NCBI RefSeq assembly: GCF_010091945.1
Contig: NZ_WVIE01000028.1
Coordinates: 1-61,887, forward strand
Direction: 5' to 3'
From: Myxacorys almedinensis A
GTDB lineage: Bacteria > Cyanobacteriota > Cyanobacteriia > Leptolyngbyales > Leptolyngbyaceae
Length of the DNA stretch: 61,887 bases
The translations under genes and the position numbers were made by a program. The notes under the pieces are model-generated. The model searched no databases, was not told where the DNA came from, and saw nothing but the letters and a program-made list of their open reading frames with translations. Positions 1-8,827 of the stretch are shown piece by piece. The first letter of the stretch is position 1; the number at the start of each line of letters is the position of its first letter.

Positions 1-119
1 AAATACCAAAAGCCTTGTTGGATTGCTGGTCTAGCCTCCTGTGCTACGCTGCTTGAATTGGATAAAGTCGAGCTAAGCGCTTTCCTAAATTCATCCCTGC
101 CCTGTTTAGCCTGACCTCC

Positions 120-1388
120 TCACCGCGTGATCCGAAGAATTTTGTCTTGGTCGGCTGGGCAATCTCCACGCCCATCACAATTGCTCGTAGTCACATAAAG
201 CTCGCCATCAGGACTCATCACCACTTCCCGCAGGCGTCCCCACTCGCCGCGCAGATACACCTCATTGCGCTGCACCTGACCGGGATTATTTGGATCGAAC
301 GCCACGCGGTGCAAATGGCGAGAACCGAGCGTCCCCACAATCAGACTCCCCTTCCACTCTGGAATTGCATCGCCCGTATAAACAGCAGCCCCTCCAGGGG
401 GTACAGCAGAATTCCACGTCAGCGCCGGAGCCACCAATCCTTCCTGCGTCTGACACCCATAGATCGTAGGCCAGCCCAAATTATCCCCGGCTCGCGCCAC
501 ATTAATCTCATCCCGACCCGATCGACCCAACTCCCCACTGGGACCATGATCTGCCACCCACAAGGTCGATGGATTTGCCCAATCAAAGCCCTGCGAGTTC
601 CGTACCCCGGTTATAAACGCTGGATTGTTGGGAAACGGGTTATCCGGCGGAACTTGCCCATCTGGCGTAACGCGCAAGATCTTGCCCGCCAAACTATTCA
701 CATCTTGAGACTCTTGCGGCTCTCTAGAATCGCCTGTGGCAATGTAGAGCATGCCATCTGGACCAAAGCGGATGCGACCGCCATTATGCACCACCGCCAC
801 CGGGATATTATCGAGAATCACGCGATCGCGCACAGCACTCCGCCGATCTTCAGCCAACCGCCACCGCTCCACACGATTGGCTGGGGTTCCGCCTTGGGCA
901 GTGTAGTAAAGGTAGAACAATCGATTAGTTGCAAAATCTGGGTGAGTGGCAATGCCCAGCAATCCTCCTTCGCCGCGATCGCTGACAGGCAGCGTTGCAA
1001 CCGGGTTAGACTCAAGCTGACCATTTCGCACCAGCCGAACTTGACCGGGGCGCTCAGTCACTAGCATCTCGTTGTTTGGCAAAAACGCAATTCCCCAAGG
1101 CACCTCCAGCCCGTTCACAACTTCTTCTGCTCGCACATTCACAGTTCCGGGTGCGCCAAAGCCCTGATCTATAGAGGTGCAGCTTCGGTCAAGGGGTTGA
1201 GAGGCAGCAGGGTTGGGTGAAGCCTGCGATCGCTGATTATTTGAGCTTGAATTGTCTGGGCTTGCAGAGGCGGGTGTCGATTGATCGGCATCGGCAGCAG
1301 ACTGAAGGGAAGCACCCTCACAGGCAACCAAACCAAACGAACACAGACTAACAAAAGCAACCGTAGCGAGGTGTTTAATAGACTTCAT
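120..1388 (-). CDS. PQQ-dependent sugar dehydrogenase, lipoprotein
   Basis: Predicted soluble-type aldose sugar dehydrogenase of the glucose/sorbosone dehydrogenase beta-propeller family, which oxidises sugars with PQQ outside the cytoplasm. Visible family motifs are the early VPWGIAFLP segment, HNGGRIRFGPDGMLYIATGD around mid-protein (His is the usual catalytic base in YliI-type enzymes) and a C-terminal SPDGELYVTTSN. The N terminus is a lipoprotein signal with lipobox LVAC, followed by a Ser/Ala/Pro-rich linker of about 50 residues, so it is probably tethered to a membrane. I start at the Met giving MKSIKH (422 aa); an ATG 15 bases upstream is possible and neither has a clear ribosome binding site. 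It stands alone. The true sugar substrate cannot be read from sequence. Confidence 0.85.
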   Translation of the reverse strand: MKSIKHLATVAFVSLCSFGLVACEGASLQSAADADQSTPASASPDNSSSNNQRSQASPNPAASQPLDRSCTSIDQGFGAPGTVNVRAEEVVNGLEVPWGIAFLPNNEMLVTERPGQVRLVRNGQLESNPVATLPVSDRGEGGLLGIATHPDFATNRLFYLYYTAQGGTPANRVERWRLAEDRRSAVRDRVILDNIPVAVVHNGGRIRFGPDGMLYIATGDSREPQESQDVNSLAGKILRVTPDGQVPPDNPFPNNPAFITGVRNSQGFDWANPSTLWVADHGPSGELGRSGRDEINVARAGDNLGWPTIYGCQTQEGLVAPALTWNSAVPPGGAAVYTGDAIPEWKGSLIVGTLGSRHLHRVAFDPNNPGQVQRNEVYLRGEWGRLREVVMSPDGELYVTTSNCDGRGDCPADQDKILRITR

Positions 1389-1403
1389 GCAAATTTCTAA
1401 CAT

Positions 1404-1761
1404 TGAAACAACTAAAAAAGCTTGAGAATAAATTCGGCAAATACAGTCTTTGACCTCCCTTTAGCGTTTAAAGTTCCTCACCTAGCATTTCAGTTCCTTT
1501 CTTTTAAGGAGATCAACAGTTAATGCAGAAATAAATTTAATCCATAAAACTTGCCATTAATACAAGTGTCTCCATACCACAACAGAGATTTGCTGCGCTA
1601 ACGTTCATCATTGCAGCACAATCGCGTAGATTTTGTATGTTAATTGCTATTTCGACTTTATGCTGTTTCCTAAATTTGGCATAGATAATCTAATCATTTC
1701 AAATTAGCCCCTAGAGTTTATCAGTCCTGAGATGGAGAACAATTCTGCCTTTAGATAGGAA
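1404..1761. other. intergenic region, no gene seen
   Basis: About 360 bases between the sugar dehydrogenase start and the cobyrinate synthase stop. It is AT-rich and should carry the dehydrogenase promoter on the minus strand. I see no ORF, RNA or repeat that I can support. Confidence 0.4.
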
Positions 1762-3129
1762 TTAGGGACGCTGGTTAGCAGCATAGCGCTGACACTGCTG
1801 AAGAAATCGGGCGGGTAACTTTGGAGTTGCCCCCCAATGGAGATGAAGATAGGAAGCGTGAAGATGGGGAAGATGCCAACCTTCGGAGGTAGGGCATGAA
1901 GCAGCGGCTGTAGAGTAGGGCGAGGAGAATTCAAACAGGGGATGATCGGGCGCGATCGCAAGATGGGAACGGTGGAATTCGTGACCTTGGACGATCGCAC
2001 CTTGAGGCAGCAGGGGAGTGTTGTGCAGCGCCCGCGCACGGCGATAACCCAGAGTCAGCCGTTTGCCCATCACCGCCGTGGTCGGAAGAGTGCCGACCAT
2101 GGGAAACGAACGATCGCCAAAATCAGTCACGCGATCGCATAAATACATCAGCCCTCCACACTCTGCATAGGTCGGCATCCCCGCCGCGATCGCAGCTTTA
2201 ACAGAGGTTCGCATCGTCTGATTGTCTGCAAGCTCTTGAGCAAAAACTTCGGGAAAACCGCCCCCAAAATATAGCCCGCCAATCTCAGCAGGCAACTCCG
2301 CATCCTGCATCGGACTCCACGGCACAAGCTCTGCCCCCAAGTGTTGCAGCAACTCTAGATTGTCAGGATAGTAAAAATTGAAGGCGGCATCGCGCGCGAT
2401 CGCAAGACGGACAGACGAGCACACCGCAACGGGTGGGGCGCAGGTGGCGGCAGAGGTTCGGAATAACGGCTTTAGCAGCGACCAATCGAAGCACGTTTGC
2501 CCGACGTGAGCAAAGCGATCGATCAGGGCATTCAGTTCCTTGAGTTCACCCGTGGGCACTAACCCTAAATGGCGATCGGGAATTTGAATGTGATCATCTC
2601 GTCTCAAAACACCGAGAACCGGAATATTGAGGGGTGCGATCGCGGCGGTGAGCAAGTCCAAATGGCGATCGCTACCAACTCGATTGAGCACCACACCAGC
2701 AAATTGCAAACGCGGATCAAATGATCGATAGCCGTAAATAATCGCCGCGATCGATTGCGACAACCGACTGCAATCGACAACAAATAAAATGGGCGCATCG
2801 AGCAAGCGAGCAATGTGGGCAGTGCTGGCAAAATCTGGTGTTCCGGCGGCTCCATCAAACAGCCCCATCACTCCTTCAACTAAGGCATAGTCAGCCGATT
2901 GACTATGAGTTGAAAAGCACTGTTGCACATACCGTTCAGACGTTAAGACTGGATCGAGATTGCGGCACGCTCTCCCAGTTACATCGCTATGAAACATCGG
3001 ATCGATATAATCGGGTCCCACCTTAAACGATTGAACGACTGATCCTTCTTGCCTTAAGGCAGCTAACAAAGATAACGTGACAGTTGTTTTGCCAACGCCA
3101 CTGCGATCACCCGCAATTACAAGAACCAT
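1762..3129 (-). CDS. cbiA: cobyrinate a,c-diamide synthase (CbiA/CobB)
   Basis: Amidates the a and c carboxylates of cobyrinate using glutamine and ATP, in the cobamide (pseudo-B12) pathway in the cytoplasm. The 455-residue protein starts with a P-loop of the dethiobiotin-synthetase type (GDRSGVGKTT, residues 7-16) followed by KVGPDYIDP, the substrate-side signature of the family. The C-terminal half is a class I glutaminase-like domain with the nucleophile cysteine in YAECGGLMYL. Length fits the family. The start ATG leads straight into the P-loop strand, as expected. No other cobalamin genes lie beside it, which is common in cyanobacteria. Confidence 0.93.
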   Translation of the reverse strand: MVLVIAGDRSGVGKTTVTLSLLAALRQEGSVVQSFKVGPDYIDPMFHSDVTGRACRNLDPVLTSERYVQQCFSTHSQSADYALVEGVMGLFDGAAGTPDFASTAHIARLLDAPILFVVDCSRLSQSIAAIIYGYRSFDPRLQFAGVVLNRVGSDRHLDLLTAAIAPLNIPVLGVLRRDDHIQIPDRHLGLVPTGELKELNALIDRFAHVGQTCFDWSLLKPLFRTSAATCAPPVAVCSSVRLAIARDAAFNFYYPDNLELLQHLGAELVPWSPMQDAELPAEIGGLYFGGGFPEVFAQELADNQTMRTSVKAAIAAGMPTYAECGGLMYLCDRVTDFGDRSFPMVGTLPTTAVMGKRLTLGYRRARALHNTPLLPQGAIVQGHEFHRSHLAIAPDHPLFEFSSPYSTAAASCPTSEGWHLPHLHASYLHLHWGATPKLPARFLQQCQRYAANQRP

Positions 3130-3421
3130 ACGCCAACTCAGTAGGTAAGATTAAACCGAAACTTCGCAGTTTTGATGCAGTTTTGATGCATTGATAGGAT
3201 GCTCCAACAACCCTTGAAATCGCCCAAACTAAGGAGCGATACCTTACCCATCAGATGGGCATTTCTCATCCTCCCTTCGACCCATGTCATTTATGACGAA
3301 ATTAATCTATCTAAAGTAAATATCCGCAACCCGTCTAAGTACGGTAAACTTCACTATCGCAGGCAGTGCGTGTCAGTTACGATAAACCTAGAAAGAATAA
3401 AGAGTTTAGGAGCAACCCAGG

Positions 3422-3796
3422 ATGCAAAGCACTTACGATTCTGGCAAACGCAAATTGCTATCTTGTCTAAGTCATGCAGCGATTTTTTTTAGCACCACCT
3501 TTCTCTCGATCGGAGTGCCGATCGCTGTCAATTTGCTGTCAGACGATCCGGTGGTAAAGCAGAACGCTAAAGAGTCGATCAACTTCCATTTCAATGTTTG
3601 GTTCTGGGGAGCCGTGATTGGTGTTCCGATTGGAATTTTATCCTTTATTACGTTTGGGTTAGGTGGCGTTCTATTCTTTCCAGTCATCGCTTTAGGATTT
3701 CTAATTCATTGGGGTCTTACAATTTTAGCGTTGCTACATTGTGTTACTAACCCTGACGAAGCATTCAAATATCCGTTCATCTTTCGGCTGTTCTAA
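3422..3796 (+). CDS. DUF4870 domain small membrane protein
   Basis: A 124-residue protein with three hydrophobic segments (about residues 15-38, 58-85 and 85-110). It matches the DUF4870/Tic20-like layout: a first helix, a charged loop with KQNAKESINFHFN, then two packed helices and a short CVTNPDEAFKYPF tail. Function is unknown; members are small inner-membrane proteins. The start ATG has AGGAG about 8 bases upstream. It runs alone and converges with the Ycf23 gene, with a shared hairpin terminator between them. Confidence 0.8.
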   Translation: MQSTYDSGKRKLLSCLSHAAIFFSTTFLSIGVPIAVNLLSDDPVVKQNAKESINFHFNVWFWGAVIGVPIGILSFITFGLGGVLFFPVIALGFLIHWGLTILALLHCVTNPDEAFKYPFIFRLF

Positions 3797-3834
3797 CCGA
3801 TTTGCTTTAGTTGATCTGATATTTCTAAGAACTG

Positions 3835-3883
3835 TTAGCAAAACCGTAGCGCCTCGTTTTCGTAGCGTTACGGTTTTTGCTAA
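3835..3883. terminator. bidirectional hairpin terminator
   Basis: Arms TTAGCAAAACCGTAGCG and CGTTACGGTTTTTGCTAA pair over about 17 bases. The hairpin lies between the convergent DUF4870 and Ycf23 genes and probably serves both. Confidence 0.75.
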
Positions 3884-3935
3884 TTTAGACCTTTAGCGAA
3901 AGCATACCTCTTAGCACGGGCGAAGTGACCTTGAG

Positions 3936-4685
3936 TTAAACCTTAGCTGGCACCCGGTTTACCGTCGCCAACGATTCGACCAGCGATCGCACTGCCGCAA
4001 TCATGGCAACCTCGCTATCCAGCTTGTTGATTGCCGTTCCGACCCCAATTCCCGATGCCCCAGATGCGATCGCTAAAGGAGCCGTAACGTTCGACAAGCC
4101 CGACGCACACACCACAGGCACACTCACCGCCCGAGAAATCTCATACGCTGCTGCCAACGTCGGAGCCGCTTTTTCGATCAACCCAAGCGACCCCGAATGC
4201 ACCGGACTCGACCCCATGCCGCCTTCCGTTTGAATGATATCTGCCCCTGCATTGACCAACGCTTCTGCCAACCGAACTTGCTGATCCAACGGCAGAATAT
4301 GAGGAACCGTCACCGACAACAGGATCGTTGGTAGCAACTGACGGGTGGCATGCGTCATCGCCAGCACCTCAGCGGCTTCAAACCGCATGCCCTGCGCGTA
4401 AAAGCTATCAAAGTTGCCAATTTCAATTAAGTCTGCGCCTGCATCGACCGCCGCCACAAACAACGTGGGATCTATCGCCGAAACACAGATCGGTAGGGTC
4501 GTTAGGCGGCGCGCCAAGGCAACCAAAGCCGGATCGGCAGCAATATCAACAAACGTAGCACCGCCACGATCAGCAGCCGTAACAACAGCAGCAACGCGAT
4601 CGCGATCAAAATTAGCTAAACCACTGATAATCTTAAGGGCGCGCCCGTGGCTCAATGCACTTTGTAAGTTAGAAAGGATTGCCAT
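3936..4685 (-). CDS. ycf23: Ycf23 / DUF561 family protein
   Basis: A 249-residue TIM-barrel-like protein of the Ycf23 (DUF561) family, encoded in cyanobacteria and red-lineage plastids. Its biochemical role is not established. Family features seen are GRALKIISGLANFD near the N terminus, ADLIEIGNFDSFYAQG in the middle, TEGGMGSSP and the C-terminal CASGLSNVTAPLA and GIGVGTAINKL glycine-rich phosphate-binding-like loops. I choose the Met of MAILSN rather than the upstream one (10 extra residues) because the family normally begins just before this strand. Monocistronic, ending at the hairpin at 3835-3883. Confidence 0.87.
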   Translation of the reverse strand: MAILSNLQSALSHGRALKIISGLANFDRDRVAAVVTAADRGGATFVDIAADPALVALARRLTTLPICVSAIDPTLFVAAVDAGADLIEIGNFDSFYAQGMRFEAAEVLAMTHATRQLLPTILLSVTVPHILPLDQQVRLAEALVNAGADIIQTEGGMGSSPVHSGSLGLIEKAAPTLAAAYEISRAVSVPVVCASGLSNVTAPLAIASGASGIGVGTAINKLDSEVAMIAAVRSLVESLATVNRVPAKV

Positions 4686-4715
4686 GATGGATGGTAACTC
4701 ATAAAACAAGTACAA

Positions 4716-5348
4716 ATCATCATAAAGGAAATCGCTAAGACTGACTGCACCTATATCTTTGAATCGTTATATACGGCTCAGGAAGGAATGGTCATATGGG
4801 GATCAATAGTTTATACTTTTTCTGAATTTATTTTTAATTTATATTTAGATTGCCTTGACGGGCTGAATTAAAACAACTAACCTTGCAGTGGATCAAGCGC
4901 GATCGTGGATCATTGCCTTTCCCGGCTTAAGCTACAATCCGCGCTCAGTTGAGTCAGTTTGGTGAGCTAGATCTCACTTCCTCCGAACCAGCCTTGGTCG
5001 ATTTGTAAGCGTTATCACAGTAGATAAACGTTGGGTGAGCGTTAGCGCAGAGCTAAGCATTTATCACAGTGGCAAGTCTAGCGACTTGTAAATCGGCAAG
5101 TTTGAAGATTATCAATATTCCGAAATAGTTTCCGAAATAGTGTTCCAACGACAGAATTTGTAAGATTGCCTGCCATGCCCATTTGGTGGCGTTCTTGTTC
5201 CTGCAAAATCAGTGCTTTCTAACCTCCGCTCCAACCAGACTTAGGCAAGCTCTCAACAAACACAGGCTGTTCTAATTTTAAGATCCGCTGCGTAGAGAAT
5301 TCCATTTCTCTCTGCAATTTTGGTGATTGCTCTATTGAGGATTAGGCT
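4716..5348 (+). other. long structured upstream region of the hetC-like gene
   Basis: More than 600 bases without a gene, between divergent ycf23 and the exporter gene. It contains several inverted repeats: GTGAG/CTCAC at 4962-4977, a 6-bp perfect stem CAAGTC/GACTTG at 5073-5088, and near-palindromes around 5008-5060. TTATCACAGT occurs twice (5012-5021 and 5061-5070), and TTCCGAAATAG is tandemly repeated at about 5118-5139. No ORF is convincing. A long regulatory leader or several operator sites are likely, but no known RNA family is recognised. Confidence 0.5.
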
Positions 5349-8300
5349 ATGAAACAACAGACAGGATTTCCTGTTCGGTTTCGGTCTCCACTTAACCAAG
5401 AAACTGCTCAAGCAGCAGTTACAGCGTCTAGGCTTTTTGCTTCTCTAACGGATTCTCAAACTGCTGATCTTGCTCGTGAGTTAGAATTCGTTTCATTTCA
5501 ATTGGGTGATCCTGTCTACCAGTACGCTAATCCGGATCAGTCTCAGAATTCTGCTTATGGTGAACCTAATACCCGTGATGTGTACTTAATTCTTCAAGGG
5601 CGACTGCGGTTTTTAGGGTGGAACGTGCAGCAGCACGCAGAAACCTCGGTTTTGGTGCTAGAAGAAGGCGCAATATTTGGAGCCGACCATCTATATTGCG
5701 ATGCTGCTTTGTCTTACACTGCGATCGCTGCAAGTGCGGGTCAAGTTGCTAAACTTTCGCATCAGACGCTAGAGCGCTTTCCCCACCTGCAAGAAGCGTT
5801 GCAGCAACAGACGCTTCAGCGACAGCGATTAATATTCTTCAAAACTCAAACGGAAATTAGCAAGCAGCCAACGGCTCAGATTCAAGGCTTGGTGGGGTTT
5901 GTTGAAGACATTCACCTGCCGCAGGGCACTCGCTTAGCGCAGCTAGAAGCCTGCCAGGACGGGCTTTTTTGGTTACGCAGGGGCGAGATTCAGAGCCGTG
6001 AGCTTCAGAGCCAAGAACGCCAACGTGAGGAAGGTCAGCCCTCCGAGCCGCCCCTAGAGATCGGCAGCCAGTGGCAAGATCCGACCCCTGACTGGGTTGC
6101 CCAAACAGATGTGTGGCTGTATAAAATTTCTACTTTAAATTGGCAGCGCGCGACCAGCAGTGAGCACCCCGCAACAGCACCCGCAACTCACTCTGTGCCG
6201 CTAGCAGCCCATCTACCCTCACAAAAGACACTATCAAAAGCCGATTTATTTACCCAAGACTCAGATTTAGACAGCCATCCATCCACCCATACAGGACAGG
6301 CTAAACGTCATAAAAGAAACAGTAAGCAGCAGAAACCTGAAACAACCATTCTGCAATTTCCGAAACCTACTAAGTCACGCTACAAGCGACGATTTTGGCA
6401 ACGCCATCCCTTTATCCAGCAGCAAAGCGAAACGGATTGCAGCGTCACCTGCCTTGCGATGATTGGGCAATACTGGGGCACACGGCTCAGCCTCAATGCC
6501 CTGCGGGAACAGGCGAGAGTAAGCCGATCGGGTGCGTCGTTGAAGAACTTAGCGATCGCAGCCGAGCAAGTTGGCTTTCAGGCGAAACCGATTCGGGCAA
6601 GTTTAGACCGCTTGGCAGAACAGACAAATCCTTGGATCGCCCACTGGCAGGGCGATCACTACGTTGTAGTATATCGCATCAAAGGCAATCAGGTGCTTGT
6701 CGCCGATCCGGCGAGAGGATCGCGATCGCTACCTCGTCAGGCATTTTTGACCCATTGGACAGGCTATGGGCTGCTGCTTGATCCCACCGATGATCTCTAT
6801 GTGGTTGAACATGAAGCGCCATCTTTACAGCGATTCTCAGGATTGCTGTGGTCATACCGCTCTGTATTGGCGCAAGTCATTCTTATTTCGCTGTTAATTC
6901 AATTGTTTGGGCTGGTGACGCCGCTATTCACGCAGGTGATCCTCGATCGCGTTGTCACTCAAAAGAGTTTAATGGCGCTGAATGTGTTTGCGGTCGGGTT
7001 GCTGATGTTTAGCATCTGGCGCGTCGGCATGACAGGCATTCGTCAGTATTTGCTAGATTATTTTTCTAACCGCATCGATCTATCTCTGATTAGCGGATTT
7101 ATTGGTCATGCATTGCGGTTGCCATTGAAATTCTTTGAATCGCGCCATGTGGGAGACATTTTAACGCGAGTCCAGGAAAATCAGAAAATTCAGCTATTTC
7201 TCGTTCGTCAAGCCGTTTCTACTTGGCTAGACGGATCAATGGCAATTGTGTATTTAGGATTGATGTTTTATTACAACTGGCGGCTGGCGCTGCTGGTGGT
7301 GGCATTGATTCCGCCCATTGTGATTTTGGCGCTTATTGCAACCCCTTGGTTACGCAAAGTGTCGCGGGATGTGTTTAATGAAACGGCTGACCAAAACTCG
7401 CTCCTCGTCGAGATGATGACTGGCATTTCTACGGTGAAAACCGCCGCCGCCGAGCGAGAAGTTCGCTGGCGCTGGGAAGATCGGCTGACGAGAATGCTCA
7501 ACGCTCGATTTCGAGGGCAAAAGCTCGCCAATGGGCTACAAATTTCTAGCGGATTGATCAACGCGATCGGCAGTACAGCACTGCTCTGGTATGGGGCAAG
7601 TCTCGTGATTGCCGGACAACTCACCATCGGTCAATTTGTTGCCTTTAATTTGATGATTGGCAGCGTGCTCACGCCCGTTTTGGCGATCGTGGGCTTTTGG
7701 GATGAGTTGCAAGAAGTGGTGATCTCGGTGGAGCGGTTAAACGACGTTCTGCTTGCCCAGCCCGAAGAACTGACGAGTCGCCCCATGTTGATTTTGCCAC
7801 CCATTCAGGGTGATGTCCGGTTTGAGCAAGTTAACTTCCGCTACGAAGACACCAATGAAGGGTATATCCTGCAAAATCTTTCCTTCCATGTCGAGGTGGG
7901 GCAAACGATCGCCATCGTCGGTCGGAGCGGATCGGGAAAAAGCACCCTGATTAAACTGTTGCAAGCGTTTTATACGCCCTCCAACGGTCGTGTTTGCATT
8001 GATGGGCACGACGTTCAGCATGTTTCTCCTAGCTCCTTGCGATCGCAGCTTGGGGTTGTGCCGCAAGAGTGTTTCTTATTCTCTGGCACGGTGTTAGAAA
8101 ACATTCAACTTTATCGTTCTGAACATAGTTTAGAAGCCGCGATCGAAGTTGCCAAACTTGCAGAAGCCCATGCATTTATTCAAGAATTGCCGTTGGGCTA
8201 CAACACCAAAGTCGGAGAACGGGGCACCAATTTATCGGGCGGACAGAGGCAGCGAATTGCGATCGCACGCGCCCTCTTGGGCAACCCAGCAATTCTAATT

Positions 8301-8540
8301 TTAGATGAAGCCACCAGTTCTCTCGATACCGAGTCTGAGCGCCGCTTTCAGCAAAATCTAGCCAGAATCAGCCAAGGGCGCACCACCTTTATCATTGCTC
8401 ACCGGCTGTCCACCGTTCGCCATGCCGATCGGGTATTGGTGTTAGATCAAGGCATCCTCATCGAGCAGGGAACCCATCAAGACTTACTAGATAAGCAGGG
8501 ATTGTACTACCACCTGGCACAACAACAATTAGACGTGTAG
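5349..8540 (+). CDS. hetC: HetC-like peptidase-containing ABC exporter (C39 family)
   Basis: Predicted inner-membrane exporter that removes double-glycine leaders and exports the peptide core. The 1063 residues contain: an N-terminal cyclic-nucleotide-binding-like region (about 25-150, with ILQGRLRFLG and a second, weaker copy to about 270), a low-complexity linker (270-345), a C39 peptidase (about 350-490) with candidate triad Cys364 (in TDCSVTC), His437 (GDHYVVVY) and Asp453 (VADPARG), six membrane helices (about 505-770), then an ATPase with Walker A at 858 (GRSGSGKST), signature LSGGQRQR, Walker B ILILDEATSSLD and AHRLS. Size and layout match HetC of heterocystous cyanobacteria, and a hetP-family gene follows, as in Anabaena. 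A generic bacteriocin exporter is the alternative name; the machinery is the same. Confidence 0.88.
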   Translation: MKQQTGFPVRFRSPLNQETAQAAVTASRLFASLTDSQTADLARELEFVSFQLGDPVYQYANPDQSQNSAYGEPNTRDVYLILQGRLRFLGWNVQQHAETSVLVLEEGAIFGADHLYCDAALSYTAIAASAGQVAKLSHQTLERFPHLQEALQQQTLQRQRLIFFKTQTEISKQPTAQIQGLVGFVEDIHLPQGTRLAQLEACQDGLFWLRRGEIQSRELQSQERQREEGQPSEPPLEIGSQWQDPTPDWVAQTDVWLYKISTLNWQRATSSEHPATAPATHSVPLAAHLPSQKTLSKADLFTQDSDLDSHPSTHTGQAKRHKRNSKQQKPETTILQFPKPTKSRYKRRFWQRHPFIQQQSETDCSVTCLAMIGQYWGTRLSLNALREQARVSRSGASLKNLAIAAEQVGFQAKPIRASLDRLAEQTNPWIAHWQGDHYVVVYRIKGNQVLVADPARGSRSLPRQAFLTHWTGYGLLLDPTDDLYVVEHEAPSLQRFSGLLWSYRSVLAQVILISLLIQLFGLVTPLFTQVILDRVVTQKSLMALNVFAVGLLMFSIWRVGMTGIRQYLLDYFSNRIDLSLISGFIGHALRLPLKFFESRHVGDILTRVQENQKIQLFLVRQAVSTWLDGSMAIVYLGLMFYYNWRLALLVVALIPPIVILALIATPWLRKVSRDVFNETADQNSLLVEMMTGISTVKTAAAEREVRWRWEDRLTRMLNARFRGQKLANGLQISSGLINAIGSTALLWYGASLVIAGQLTIGQFVAFNLMIGSVLTPVLAIVGFWDELQEVVISVERLNDVLLAQPEELTSRPMLILPPIQGDVRFEQVNFRYEDTNEGYILQNLSFHVEVGQTIAIVGRSGSGKSTLIKLLQAFYTPSNGRVCIDGHDVQHVSPSSLRSQLGVVPQECFLFSGTVLENIQLYRSEHSLEAAIEVAKLAEAHAFIQELPLGYNTKVGERGTNLSGGQRQRIAIARALLGNPAILILDEATSSLDTESERRFQQNLARISQGRTTFIIAHRLSTVRHADRVLVLDQGILIEQGTHQDLLDKQGLYYHLAQQQLDV

Positions 8541-8697
8541 AACTAGATTTGTAGAACTGACGCACAGGACTGATGCACGTTTCAGATCGCCAGAATGTTT
8601 TTCTCCAACTCAACGCTTCAACGGCTGTCCCCTATCTTGAGGAGATCGTTGAAAACGCATTTTTTAGGAATGGGGTGCCTCACCTCCACCCAAAAAA

Positions 8698-8715
8698 CTA
8701 CCAATTTGGTAACAC
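8698..8715. promoter_or_regulatory. palindromic element, copy 1 (upstream of hlyD)
   Basis: CTACCAATTTGGTAACAC contains the palindrome TACCAA-T-TTGGTA. It lies 112 bases before the hlyD start. The same 18 bases recur with only the central base changed upstream of the peptide cluster at 11279-11296. Inferred operator or promoter element for co-regulation; the binding protein is unknown. Confidence 0.55.
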
Positions 8716-8827
8716 CTGAGAAAGTGTCGCTTTTACCCTTAAGAAGGGCAGGCATAAATCCCATTCAGCTTTTCGCGCTCCAATGAACAAAAGCAGTCTT
8801 TAAAATCCCACTATTCGAGGCACGGCT

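Noticed and set aside
147..1064. 305-codon plus-strand ORF
   Set aside because: Lies wholly opposite the sugar dehydrogenase, which has clear family motifs; no recognisable domain.
3199..3492. 97-codon ORF before the DUF4870 gene
   Set aside because: Overlaps the real gene's start in another frame, has no family features and no ribosome binding site.
8595..8786. 63-codon ORF between exporter and hlyD
   Set aside because: Contains the shared palindromic regulatory element and has no double-glycine leader or ribosome binding site.
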